From JAGOGN01 sp036652735 (GTDB taxonomy: Bacteria > Bacillota > Clostridia > Lachnospirales > Lachnospiraceae): a DNA stretch of 44,506 nucleotides. A program made the position numbers and the translations under genes. The DNA is taken from NCBI GenBank assembly GCA_036652735.1, contig JAVVVI010000016.1, forward strand, positions 1 to 44,506, in the 5' to 3' direction. The notes beneath the pieces are model-generated. The model was given only the letters and a program-made list of their open reading frames with translations. It made no database searches and was not told the DNA's origin. Positions within the stretch are counted from its first letter, which is position 1. Each line of letters begins with the position of its first letter. Positions 33,454 through 41,999 of the stretch are shown here, piece by piece.

Positions 33454-34266
33454 ATGAGATTAGAAGCAGTGGTAATTGAAGAATTTTCAAAGGAATATGC
33501 CATTCTTGTGGAACGACTGGAAGGGCAGGTGGAGGTAATCGACTGGGAGAGGTACAAACAAGGATCTTACCGGGAAGAGAATCTTCTTTTTATTGCGGAG
33601 CATAAAAAAACATTGGAATACGCCTTGGAACAGAACCTTGCAGTACTGGGATTTCCCGGTAAGGGAAGGGAAGATTTAAGCAGAGCACGGCTTATTGTAG
33701 AGGGATTCGATGACATTGATTTGCAATTCTGCATTCGACAATACCAAAGAGCGCATGGAATTCCCTGGGAGATTTTAACTACGGCAAGAACATACTTAAG
33801 GGAGCAGACGGTGGAGGATGTGCAGGAGGTATACCGGCTTTATGAAGGGGAAGGTATTACGGACTATATGGAACCATTGTTTCCTTCCATGGAGGAGGAA
33901 ATTGCCTATACGAAAGAGTATATACGTTGTGTCTATGAATTTTATGAGCTGGGCCTTTGGGTTGTGATTGATCAAAAAAGTGGAAAACTGATTGGACGGG
34001 CAGGACTTACACCCATAGATTATAATGGGGAGTATCAGCTGGAACTTGGGTATGTAATTGCCAAAGAAGTTCAGGGACAGGGAATCGGAGAAGAAGTATG
34101 TCTGGGAGTGCTGGACTATGCAAAAAAGTGGCAGCCGGGGGTGAAACTGAACTGCTTTATAGATGAAAATAACCTTCCATCTATAAATCTTTCAAGAAAA
34201 CTTGGGTTTTCCTGGAAAGAAGAGGCAGAAAGAGGTGGAAAGAACCTACAGAGATATTGCAATTAG
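33454..34266 (+). CDS. GNAT acetyltransferase with an N-terminal HAD-like domain
   Basis: A 270-residue two-part protein. Residues about 108-265 form a GNAT acetyltransferase fold (REQTVEDVQEVYRLY, GRAGLTPIDYNGEYQLELGY, and the acetyl-CoA loop VQGQGIGEEVC, then DENNLPSINLSRKLGF). Residues 1-105 are an added domain: LLFIAEHKKTLEYALEQNLA, VLGFPGKG and LIVEGFDDID look like the later half of a HAD-like Rossmann unit (tracking an asset that ages, then a distance to a named position), but no catalytic DxD is present, so phosphatase activity is unlikely. The acetyl acceptor is unknown. AGGGGG precedes the ATG. The rel promoter overlaps its stop codon. Confidence 0.78.
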   Translation: MRLEAVVIEEFSKEYAILVERLEGQVEVIDWERYKQGSYREENLLFIAEHKKTLEYALEQNLAVLGFPGKGREDLSRARLIVEGFDDIDLQFCIRQYQRAHGIPWEILTTARTYLREQTVEDVQEVYRLYEGEGITDYMEPLFPSMEEEIAYTKEYIRCVYEFYELGLWVVIDQKSGKLIGRAGLTPIDYNGEYQLELGYVIAKEVQGQGIGEEVCLGVLDYAKKWQPGVKLNCFIDENNLPSINLSRKLGFSWKEEAERGGKNLQRYCN

Positions 34267-34285
34267 CGTCAATTTTTGTTATAAT
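34257..34285 (+). promoter_or_regulatory. Promoter for the rel-MBL-hemZ-hisS-aspS operon
   Basis: TTGCAA (34257-34262), 17-nt spacer, TATAAT (34280-34285). The -35 box overlaps the last codons of the GNAT gene. Confidence 0.7.
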
Positions 34286-34338
34286 TTTACTTTGTACATA
34301 TAAATAAAAATAGAGAGGTCAGAAAGGTGGGTGAGCGT

Positions 34339-36636
34339 ATGGAAGACAATCAGTTAAATGTACTGGATATTGAGACGAAAGTTGCAAATAGCGCAGACAG
34401 TGTGTTTAAAACCAAAGATTTTGTCAGTCCGGATACACTTCATGAGGAACTTATTAAAAGAGTTCAAAAATACCATCCTTCCGCTGATATCTCCCTTATT
34501 GAGAAGGCGTATCAGATAGCCAGTGAAGCACATAAATCCCAGGTTCGTAAGTCAGGTGAACCGTATATTATACATCCCTTATGTGTAGCAACGATTTTAG
34601 CAGATTTGGAGATGGATAAAGAGACAATTGCCGCGGGTCTTCTTCATGATGTGGTGGAAGATACTATACTTACCAAGGAAGAAATTCAGCAGGAGTTTGG
34701 GGAGGATGTTGCACTTTTAGTAGATGGAGTAACAAAATTAGGAATGCTGTCATATGATGCAGATAAGATAGAGGTACAGGCAGAAAATCTCCGAAAAATG
34801 TTTTTGGCAATGGCAAAAGACATTCGGGTGATTATTATAAAACTGGCAGACCGACTGCATAATATGCGTACGCTAAAATATATGCGTCCGGAGAAACAGA
34901 AGGAAATTGCAAGAGAAACCATGGACATCTATGCACCAATTGCCCAGCGCCTTGGAATTTCCAAGATTAAGATTGAATTGGATGATTTATCATTAAAATA
35001 TCTGGAACCTGAGATTTATTACGATTTAGTTGGTAAAATTGTATTAAGGAAAAGTGTCAGGGAAGAGTATGTGCAGGGACTGGCAGACGAGGTCAGCACC
35101 CACATAGCAGAGGCCGGAATTCAGGCGGAAGTAGATGGAAGAGTAAAACATTTCTTTAGTATTTATAAAAAAATGGTAAATCAGGATAAAACCATTGATC
35201 AGATTTACGATTTATTTGCCATTCGTATTGTTGTGGAGACAGTGAAGGATTGTTATGCAGCATTAGGTGTGATTCATGAGATGTATAAGCCGATTCCCGG
35301 AAGGTTTAAAGACTATATTGCAATGCCAAAACCCAATCGATATCAGTCACTTCATACAACCTTGATTGGTACATCCGGTCAGCCATTTGAAGTTCAGATT
35401 CGTACGTATGAGATGCATCGGGTGGCTGAATATGGAATTGCAGCACATTGGAAATACAAAGAAACAGCAAATGGAGGAAATGTGCAGCACCAGGAGGAAG
35501 AAAAATTAAGCTGGTTAAGACAGATTCTGGAATGGCAAAAGGATATGTCGGATAACAAAGAGTTTATGAGTCTTTTGAAAAGTGATTTGGATTTATTCTC
35601 AGATACAGTATTTTGTTTTACACCCTCAGGAGATGTGAAGAATCTTCCCAATGGTTCGACACCAATTGATTTTGCCTACAGTATACATTCAGCAGTAGGC
35701 AATCGAATGATTGGTGCGAAAATAAACAATAAGCTTGTGCCCATTGATTATGTAATTAAGAATGGAGACCGGGTGGAGATTTTAATGTCCCAGAATACCA
35801 AGGGACCAAGCAGAGACTGGTTGAAGGTGGTAAAAAGCACGCAGGCCAAGAACAAGATCAACCAATGGTTTAAGACGGAACTTAAGGATGAAAATATTGT
35901 AAGAGGAAAAGAGATGATTAGTGCTTATTGTAAGGCAAAAAGCATTATTTTTTCCGATATTAATAAACCGGAATATCAGATCAAGGTATTGAACAAGTAT
36001 GGATTTAAAGATTGGGATTCGTTAATTGCCAGTATTGGACATGGTGGATTAAAAGAAGGCCAGGTTATTAACAAGATGCTGAATGCCTATTTGAAGGATC
36101 ATGAGGCGAAGATTACAGATGAAGATGTTCTGGAATTAAATACAAACAATAAAAATGAGCCGTTTATTAAGAATTCAAAAAATGGAATTACCGTAAAGGG
36201 AATACATGATGTGGCGGTTCGTTTTTCAAAATGCTGCAGTCCGGTTCCGGGAGACGAAATCATTGGATATGTTACCCGGGGAAGGGGTGTATCCATTCAT
36301 AGAACAGACTGTATTAATATCCTGAATGTCTCCGATCTGGAAAGAGAGCGTTTAATTGATGCAGAGTGGCAGACTACAGAAGATGGAAGTGGTGGACTGT
36401 ATCAGGCAGAGATTATAATATATTCCAGGAACCGTCGGGGTATGCTGGTGGATATATCACGGGTATTTACCGAACGAAGTATTGATATTACCAGTGTGCA
36501 CAGCACTACCAGCAAGCAGGGCGTAGTCAGTACCTCTATTTCTTTTCAAATCAGAGGAAAGGAAGAACTTGGAAGTCTGATTGATAAAGTAAAACTGGTA
36601 GAAGGAGTTATTGATATAGAACGAACCAGAGGGTAG
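34339..36636 (+). CDS. relA: Bifunctional (p)ppGpp synthetase/hydrolase Rel
   Basis: Makes and degrades the stringent-response alarmone. The 765-residue protein has all domains: HD hydrolase (about 40-190; LLHDVVEDT with H103 and D104), synthetase (about 235-350; GRFKDYIAMPKPNRYQSLHT), TGS (about 395-455; FTPSGDVKNLPNGSTPIDFA), helical and zinc-finger/RIS region (RFSKCCSPVPGDEIIGY, with HRTDC), and a C-terminal ACT domain. The conserved HD suggests an active hydrolase. The ATG at 34339 follows AAAGGTGG; a GTG at 34327 overlaps that site. The next gene is 38 nt away. In many relatives a dtd gene lies between rel and the hydrolase; it is absent here. Confidence 0.96.
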   Translation: MEDNQLNVLDIETKVANSADSVFKTKDFVSPDTLHEELIKRVQKYHPSADISLIEKAYQIASEAHKSQVRKSGEPYIIHPLCVATILADLEMDKETIAAGLLHDVVEDTILTKEEIQQEFGEDVALLVDGVTKLGMLSYDADKIEVQAENLRKMFLAMAKDIRVIIIKLADRLHNMRTLKYMRPEKQKEIARETMDIYAPIAQRLGISKIKIELDDLSLKYLEPEIYYDLVGKIVLRKSVREEYVQGLADEVSTHIAEAGIQAEVDGRVKHFFSIYKKMVNQDKTIDQIYDLFAIRIVVETVKDCYAALGVIHEMYKPIPGRFKDYIAMPKPNRYQSLHTTLIGTSGQPFEVQIRTYEMHRVAEYGIAAHWKYKETANGGNVQHQEEEKLSWLRQILEWQKDMSDNKEFMSLLKSDLDLFSDTVFCFTPSGDVKNLPNGSTPIDFAYSIHSAVGNRMIGAKINNKLVPIDYVIKNGDRVEILMSQNTKGPSRDWLKVVKSTQAKNKINQWFKTELKDENIVRGKEMISAYCKAKSIIFSDINKPEYQIKVLNKYGFKDWDSLIASIGHGGLKEGQVINKMLNAYLKDHEAKITDEDVLELNTNNKNEPFIKNSKNGITVKGIHDVAVRFSKCCSPVPGDEIIGYVTRGRGVSIHRTDCINILNVSDLERERLIDAEWQTTEDGSGGLYQAEIIIYSRNRRGMLVDISRVFTERSIDITSVHSTTSKQGVVSTSISFQIRGKEELGSLIDKVKLVEGVIDIERTRG

Positions 36637-36674
36637 CAGGAATAAAAGAAGAGTGGAGAAGACGGAGAATATTT

Positions 36675-37298
36675 ATGAAAATAGACACAAAGGTATTAGG
36701 AAAAGTTGGAACCAACTGTTATGTATTAATGAACGAGGATACGAAAGAGATTATTATTGTGGATCCTGCGGACTGGGAAGAAGATATTAAAACGATGGTG
36801 GAGCAGTTTGGGGGAAAACCAGTTGGGATTCTCCTGACGCATGGCCATTTTGACCATATTACAGCAGCGGATGCAGTCAGAGAGAACTATCAGATTAAAA
36901 TGTATGCCAATGAGGCAGAAAAGGATACGCTGAAAGATTCTAAAATGAACATGTCAGGAATGGGAACTGGTCCAAGAAGTTATACCGCAGATGTGTTTTT
37001 AAAGGATGGAGAGCGCTTTGAATTAGCCGGATTTTCCATACAAATGCTGTCTACACCGGGACATACGCCGGGTGGGGCCTGCTTTTATTTTGAAAAAGAG
37101 AAGGTTCTTTTCTCGGGTGATACCTTGTTTGCGGACTCGGTGGGAAGAAGTGATTTTCCGGGAGGAAGTATGTCCGCTTTGGTTCGATCGATTCAAGAAA
37201 AACTGTTGAATCTTCCCGATGAAGTGATTGTATATCCGGGACATATGGGTGCAACCACCATTGGCCATGAACGACAATATAATCCTTTTTTGGGTTAA
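36675..37298 (+). CDS. Metallo-beta-lactamase fold hydrolase (glyoxalase II-like)
   Basis: A 207-residue metal-dependent hydrolase. The metal site THGHFDH (55-61) and later LSTPGHTPGG, FSGDTLFADSVGRSDFPGG, and YPGHMGATTIGHE match the hydroxyacylglutathione hydrolase-like group found between rel and hisS in many Firmicutes. The small size lacks the glyoxalase II C-terminal substrate domain, so the true substrate is not known. RBS-like GGAGAAGACGGAG lies upstream. hemZ begins 12 nt after its stop. Confidence 0.92.
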   Translation: MKIDTKVLGKVGTNCYVLMNEDTKEIIIVDPADWEEDIKTMVEQFGGKPVGILLTHGHFDHITAADAVRENYQIKMYANEAEKDTLKDSKMNMSGMGTGPRSYTADVFLKDGERFELAGFSIQMLSTPGHTPGGACFYFEKEKVLFSGDTLFADSVGRSDFPGGSMSALVRSIQEKLLNLPDEVIVYPGHMGATTIGHERQYNPFLG

Positions 37299-37310
37299 AG
37301 GGAGACAAAC

Positions 37311-38771
37311 ATGATAACAGTGTCTATGAACGAGTCTCAGTTTGAATATGATATCCATTCCCTTTTACGGGAATTTTTCCCAAAGGAAGAAGTAAAATTT
37401 TGCGTGGAAAAGGAACGTGAAGAGGGAACGGTGCTCCATCTTAATGTAGAATATGAAGAAGACAAAATAACAATAGCGGTTTTGTCAGAAGAAGAGACAT
37501 GGCAGCAGGAAGTGAAAATAGATCAATGTGAGCGTAAAGAAGTGAAAAATCGTCTGAAGCGTCTTCTTTATCAAATGATGAAAGAGAAGACAGCACACAC
37601 ACTTCCCTGGGGAACCTTATCGGGAATTCGCCCTACAAAAATTGTATTAAATGAATTGCTGCAAGGAGCTTCGGAAGAAGAAACTGCCCAGATGATGCGG
37701 GAGTGTTACTATGCATCGGAAGATAAGATCAAACTCAGCATGGAAATTGCAAAACGGGAAAAACAGTTATTAGAGCAGACAGACTATGAGGATGGATACA
37801 GTATTTATATTGGAATTCCTTTTTGTCCAAGTACCTGTTTGTATTGCTCCTTTCCATCCAATCCACTGGGACGGTGGGAGAAGCGTATGGGAGAATATTT
37901 AACTGCGTTGGAAAAGGAGATTGATTTTTTCAAAGAAAAGATGTCACATAAACGCTTAAATACCATCTATATTGGTGGAGGAACACCAACCACTCTTTCA
38001 CCGGAGCAGTTACAACGTCTTATTTATAAATTAAAAACGTCCTTTGATTTGACAAATCTGAAAGAATTTACCATAGAGGCAGGAAGACCGGATAGTATCA
38101 CAAGAGAAAAACTCCGGGTATTAAAACAGGAAGAAATTGGAAGAATATCCATTAATCCCCAGACCATGAAGCAAAAAACACTGGATATTATTGGAAGATG
38201 GCATACGGTAGAACAGACAGAAGAAGCCTTTTATCTGGCGCGGGAATTGGGATTTGACACAATTAATATGGATATAATTGTGGGACTTCCCAATGAGGAT
38301 GAACAAGATGTGAGGGATACCCTGGAGGCTTTAAAGAGACTTGCACCGGATAATTTAACGGTTCATTCCCTAGCTATTAAGCGTGCAGCAAAGCTACAGA
38401 TGTTTAAAGAGGAATATGTGAATCTAAAAAGTGAAAACTCTGCTGCAATTATGAATATGACGCAGGATTATGCACAGCAGATGGGCATGAGTCCCTATTA
38501 TTTATATCGACAAAAAAATATGACCGGAAATATGGAAAATGTGGGATATGCAACACCGGGAAAAGCAGGACTATACAATGTCTTAATTATGGAGGAACGC
38601 CAGACGATATTAGCAATGGGAGCAGCGGCAAGTACAAAAATCGTGTATCAATCCGGGGAAGTGGTAAAACGTGTGGAAAATGTGAAGGATGTGGAACTTT
38701 ATTTAACACGTATAGATGAAATGATTGAGAAAAAATATAAAGCTCTCGTGGAAGCGGGCGTTTGTTTATAG
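37311..38771 (+). CDS. hemZ: HemZ-type radical SAM protein, coproporphyrinogen III oxidase-like
   Basis: A 486-residue radical SAM enzyme of the HemN/HemZ family. An N-terminal extension of about 160 residues, including WGTLSGIRPTKIVLNELLQG, is typical of HemZ. The 4Fe-4S/SAM motif is C172-x3-C176-x2-C179 in IPFCPSTCLYCSF, then IYIGGGTPTTLS (SAM contact), TIEAGRPDSIT and NMDIIVGLPNEDEQD. The known family role is oxygen-independent conversion of coproporphyrinogen III, but HemZ in anaerobes that lack haem genes may do something else; no other haem gene is in the window. GGGAGA precedes the ATG. It lies in the rel-hisS operon. Confidence 0.9.
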   Translation: MITVSMNESQFEYDIHSLLREFFPKEEVKFCVEKEREEGTVLHLNVEYEEDKITIAVLSEEETWQQEVKIDQCERKEVKNRLKRLLYQMMKEKTAHTLPWGTLSGIRPTKIVLNELLQGASEEETAQMMRECYYASEDKIKLSMEIAKREKQLLEQTDYEDGYSIYIGIPFCPSTCLYCSFPSNPLGRWEKRMGEYLTALEKEIDFFKEKMSHKRLNTIYIGGGTPTTLSPEQLQRLIYKLKTSFDLTNLKEFTIEAGRPDSITREKLRVLKQEEIGRISINPQTMKQKTLDIIGRWHTVEQTEEAFYLARELGFDTINMDIIVGLPNEDEQDVRDTLEALKRLAPDNLTVHSLAIKRAAKLQMFKEEYVNLKSENSAAIMNMTQDYAQQMGMSPYYLYRQKNMTGNMENVGYATPGKAGLYNVLIMEERQTILAMGAAASTKIVYQSGEVVKRVENVKDVELYLTRIDEMIEKKYKALVEAGVCL

Positions 38772-38781
38772 GAGGATGGAA

Positions 38782-40029
38782 ATGGCATTAAAGAAAAAAC
38801 CGGTAACGGGAATGAGAGATATTCTTCCACAGGAGATGCAGATTCGGGATTATGTGCAAACTGTAATTCGGGATACGTATCGCAGTTATGGATTTACACC
38901 AATTGAGACACCTTGTATGGAGGATATTGGCAACCTAAGTAATAAGCAGGGTGGAGAAAATGAGAAATTAATCTTCAAGGTTCTAAAAAGAGGGGATAAG
39001 CTGAAATTAGAGACAGCAGAGACAGAAGGAGACTTGGTGGACCAGGGGCTGCGTTATGATTTAACGGTTCCTTTAGCCAGGTTCTATTCCAACCATGCAA
39101 ATGATCTGCCGGTTCCATTTAAAGCATTGCAAATGGGAAATGTATGGAGGGCGGACCGTCCCCAGAGAGGAAGATACCGCCAGTTTATGCAATGTGATAT
39201 TGACATTCTGGGAGACGCATCTAATTTGGCAGAAATCGAACTCATACTTGCAACAACTACAACGCTGGGAGCACTTGGTTTTCATGATTTTCAGATTCGC
39301 ATTAACGAAAGGAAGATTCTAAAAGCAATGGCAGCTTATAGTGGATTCCCACAGGAAAGCTTTGATGATGTATTTATTATTCTGGATAAAATGGACAAAA
39401 TTGGATTAGATGGTGTCATGGACGAACTTCTGCAACATGGATTCAGCCAGGAAGCGGTGAATAAATACAGAGGACTTTTTACTGGGCTTTTGGATACAAC
39501 AGATGGAATTACTTATCTTGCACAAACACTTTTGGACTATTTGCCGGAAGATATTGTCAGGAATATGAGGGAAATCATGGATTGTGTGGAAGAAGCAAAG
39601 ACAGCCCAATTTGAACTGTGCTTTGATCCGACGCTGGTAAGAGGAATGTCTTATTACACAGGTACTATATTTGAGATTACAATGCCGGAATTTGGCGGCA
39701 GCTGCGGTGGTGGTGGAAGATATGACAGAATGATTGGTAATTTTACAGGAACAGATCTTCCGGCATGTGGGTTCTCCATTGGATTTGAACGAATTATTCT
39801 CTTATTAATGGAGAGTGGATTTCAGATTCCAACAAAGCAAAAGCAATGTGCGTTCTTAATTGAAAAAGGATGCTCCGGTTCAAAAATGGTTGAGGTAATG
39901 AAGGAAGCGGCAGAACTTAGAAAAGCAGGCAACCAAGTTCTGGTAACACGAATGAATAAAAATAAAAAATTTCAAAAGGATCTGCTTCAAAAAGAGGGTT
40001 ATGAGGAAATTCAGGAATTTTTTAATTAA
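38782..40029 (+). CDS. hisS: Histidyl-tRNA synthetase
   Basis: Class II synthetase, 415 residues. Motif 1 region GFTPIETPCMED, motif 2 VWRADRPQRGRYRQFMQCDI, the histidine-specific RGMSYYTGTIFEI, motif 3 CGFSIGFERI, and a C-terminal anticodon-binding domain. Start: ATG 38782 with AGGAGG 38770-38775 six bases upstream, beginning right at the hemZ stop; a longer frame from 38725 overlaps hemZ and is rejected. No T-box precedes it; it is read from the rel promoter or an internal one. aspS follows 18 nt later. Confidence 0.96.
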   Translation: MALKKKPVTGMRDILPQEMQIRDYVQTVIRDTYRSYGFTPIETPCMEDIGNLSNKQGGENEKLIFKVLKRGDKLKLETAETEGDLVDQGLRYDLTVPLARFYSNHANDLPVPFKALQMGNVWRADRPQRGRYRQFMQCDIDILGDASNLAEIELILATTTTLGALGFHDFQIRINERKILKAMAAYSGFPQESFDDVFIILDKMDKIGLDGVMDELLQHGFSQEAVNKYRGLFTGLLDTTDGITYLAQTLLDYLPEDIVRNMREIMDCVEEAKTAQFELCFDPTLVRGMSYYTGTIFEITMPEFGGSCGGGGRYDRMIGNFTGTDLPACGFSIGFERIILLLMESGFQIPTKQKQCAFLIEKGCSGSKMVEVMKEAAELRKAGNQVLVTRMNKNKKFQKDLLQKEGYEEIQEFFN

Positions 40030-40047
40030 ATAAGTGGAGGAAAGAAA

Positions 40048-41847
40048 ATGGCAGAGACAATGAAGGGTTTGAAGCGAACCCACAGATGTACAGAAGTAAC
40101 CAATCAGATAATAGGAGAGACGGTAACGGTCATGGGTTGGGTACAGAAGAGGAGAAATCTAGGAAGTCTTATTTTTGTAGATTTAAGGGATCGCTCCGGT
40201 CTTTTGCAAATTGTATTTGATGAAGAAAATGTAGGACAAGAAGGATTTTACAAGGCAGGGGATCTGCGCAGCGAATATGTAATTGCCATTGTGGGCAAAG
40301 TTCAGAAACGAAGTGCTGCTGTGAATGAAAATCTGGCAACCGGTGATATTGAAATTACTGCATTGGAGCTTCGTGTATTATCTGAAGCGGATACACCACC
40401 TTTCCCAATTGAAGAGAATAGTCAGACGAAGGAAGAACTTCGTTTAAAATATCGATACTTAGATTTAAGACGTCCGGATTTACAAAGAAATATTATACTT
40501 CGCAGCAGAGTAGCAACGTTAGTCCGTGAGTTTCTTTCAGAGGAAGGATTCCTTGAAATAGAGACGCCAATGCTTACAAAATCAACGCCGGAAGGAGCAA
40601 GGGATTACCTGGTTCCAAGCCGCGTACATCCCGGTACGTTCTATGCATTGCCACAGTCCCCACAATTGTTTAAACAGCTTTTAATGTGTTCAGGATATGA
40701 CCGCTATTTTCAAATTGTAAAATGTTTCCGTGATGAGGACTTACGTGCAGACCGTCAGCCGGAGTTTACGCAGATTGATATGGAACTCTCTTTTGTAGAT
40801 GTGGATGATGTAATTGCAGTGAATGAAAGATTATTAGCGAAAGTATTTCAGGAGATTCTTGGTGTAAAGGTGGACTTGCCACTTCCACGTATGACCTGGA
40901 TTGATGCAATGAACCGATTTGGTTCTGATAAACCGGATGTTCGATTTGGAATGGAGCTTGTGGATGTATCCGACACAGTGCGGGGGTGTGAGTTTGGAGT
41001 GTTCACAACAGCCTTAGCGGCCGGTGGAAGTGTGCGGGGAATTACTGCAGCTGGACAGGGAACCATGCCAAGAAAGAAAATTGATGCTTTGGTGGAATTT
41101 GCCAAAGGATATGGGGCAAAGGGGCTGGCTTATTTGTCCATACAGGAAGATGGTACCTATAAATCTTCGTTTACAAAGTTTATGAAGGAAGAAGAAGTAA
41201 CAGCACTTGTAACAAAAATGAATGGAAAACCGGGAGATCTGCTTTTGTTTGCAGCAGACCAAACTAAAATTGTGTGGGATGTGCTGGGAGCATTGCGTCT
41301 GGAAATTGGAAAAAATATGGGATTATTGGACAAGGGAGACTTCCGTTTTCTTTGGGTTACGGAATTCCCATTACTGGAATGGAGTGAAGAACAGGGACGT
41401 TACACAGCAATGCATCATCCATTTACAATGCCAATGGAAGAAGATTTGGAATTGCTTAATACAGACCCGGGAAAAGTCAGAGCAAAAGCCTATGATATTG
41501 TATTAAATGGTAATGAAATTGGTGGAGGAAGTGTTCGTATTTCTCAAAATGACATTCAGGAAAAAATGTTTGAGGTACTGGGATTTACCAAAGAAGATGC
41601 CTATGACCGGTTTGGCTTCCTACTGAATGCATTTAAATATGGTGTACCACCTCATGCAGGTCTGGCTTATGGATTGGACCGTATGATTATGCTTATGGCT
41701 CAAACAGACAATATACGTGAAGTAATTGCCTTTCCAAAAGTGAAGGATGCATCCTGTTTATTAACAGATGCACCAAATGTTGTGGAAGAAAAGCAGCTAA
41801 TGGAACTTGCACTTACGATTCAAAAGAATACAGTAAACGAAAACTAA
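40048..41847 (+). CDS. aspS: Aspartyl-tRNA synthetase
   Basis: Class IIb synthetase, 599 residues, the length of the bacterial type with a GAD insertion domain. N-terminal OB anticodon-binding domain (VTVMGWVQKRRNLGSLIFVD), motif 1 near FLEIETPMLTKSTPEGARD, motif 2 FRDEDLRADRQPEFTQID, GAD insert about 290-410, and motif 3 GLAYGLDRMIMLM. Whether it is discriminating or also makes Asp-tRNA-Asn cannot be decided without knowing if the organism has asnS or gatCAB. AGTGGAGG precedes the ATG. It is the last gene of the operon, before a strong terminator. Confidence 0.96.
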   Translation: MAETMKGLKRTHRCTEVTNQIIGETVTVMGWVQKRRNLGSLIFVDLRDRSGLLQIVFDEENVGQEGFYKAGDLRSEYVIAIVGKVQKRSAAVNENLATGDIEITALELRVLSEADTPPFPIEENSQTKEELRLKYRYLDLRRPDLQRNIILRSRVATLVREFLSEEGFLEIETPMLTKSTPEGARDYLVPSRVHPGTFYALPQSPQLFKQLLMCSGYDRYFQIVKCFRDEDLRADRQPEFTQIDMELSFVDVDDVIAVNERLLAKVFQEILGVKVDLPLPRMTWIDAMNRFGSDKPDVRFGMELVDVSDTVRGCEFGVFTTALAAGGSVRGITAAGQGTMPRKKIDALVEFAKGYGAKGLAYLSIQEDGTYKSSFTKFMKEEEVTALVTKMNGKPGDLLLFAADQTKIVWDVLGALRLEIGKNMGLLDKGDFRFLWVTEFPLLEWSEEQGRYTAMHHPFTMPMEEDLELLNTDPGKVRAKAYDIVLNGNEIGGGSVRISQNDIQEKMFEVLGFTKEDAYDRFGFLLNAFKYGVPPHAGLAYGLDRMIMLMAQTDNIREVIAFPKVKDASCLLTDAPNVVEEKQLMELALTIQKNTVNEN

Positions 41848-41854
41848 AAAAGGG

Positions 41855-41894
41855 GTTGTGGCAGGAAAGAATCATTCTGCCGCAACTTTTTTTT
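41855..41894 (+). terminator. Strong Rho-independent terminator after aspS
   Basis: GTTGTGGCAG (41855-41864) pairs with CTGCCGCAAC (41877-41886) with one G-T pair; eight T follow (41887-41894). Confidence 0.9.
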
Positions 41895-41933
41895 ATGCCC
41901 AAAATTGTGCTATCAGATTAAAGCAAAAATGCA

Positions 41934-41961
41934 TTGACTTTTAAAAATAAAGTAGTATTAT
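41934..41961 (+). promoter_or_regulatory. Promoter for the substrate-binding protein gene
   Basis: TTGACT (41934-41939), 16-nt spacer, TATTAT (41956-41961), 38 nt before the ATG. Confidence 0.6.
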
Positions 41962-41999
41962 TAATGTGATGTTACAAATAATTAAAAAAGGAGAAAGAA

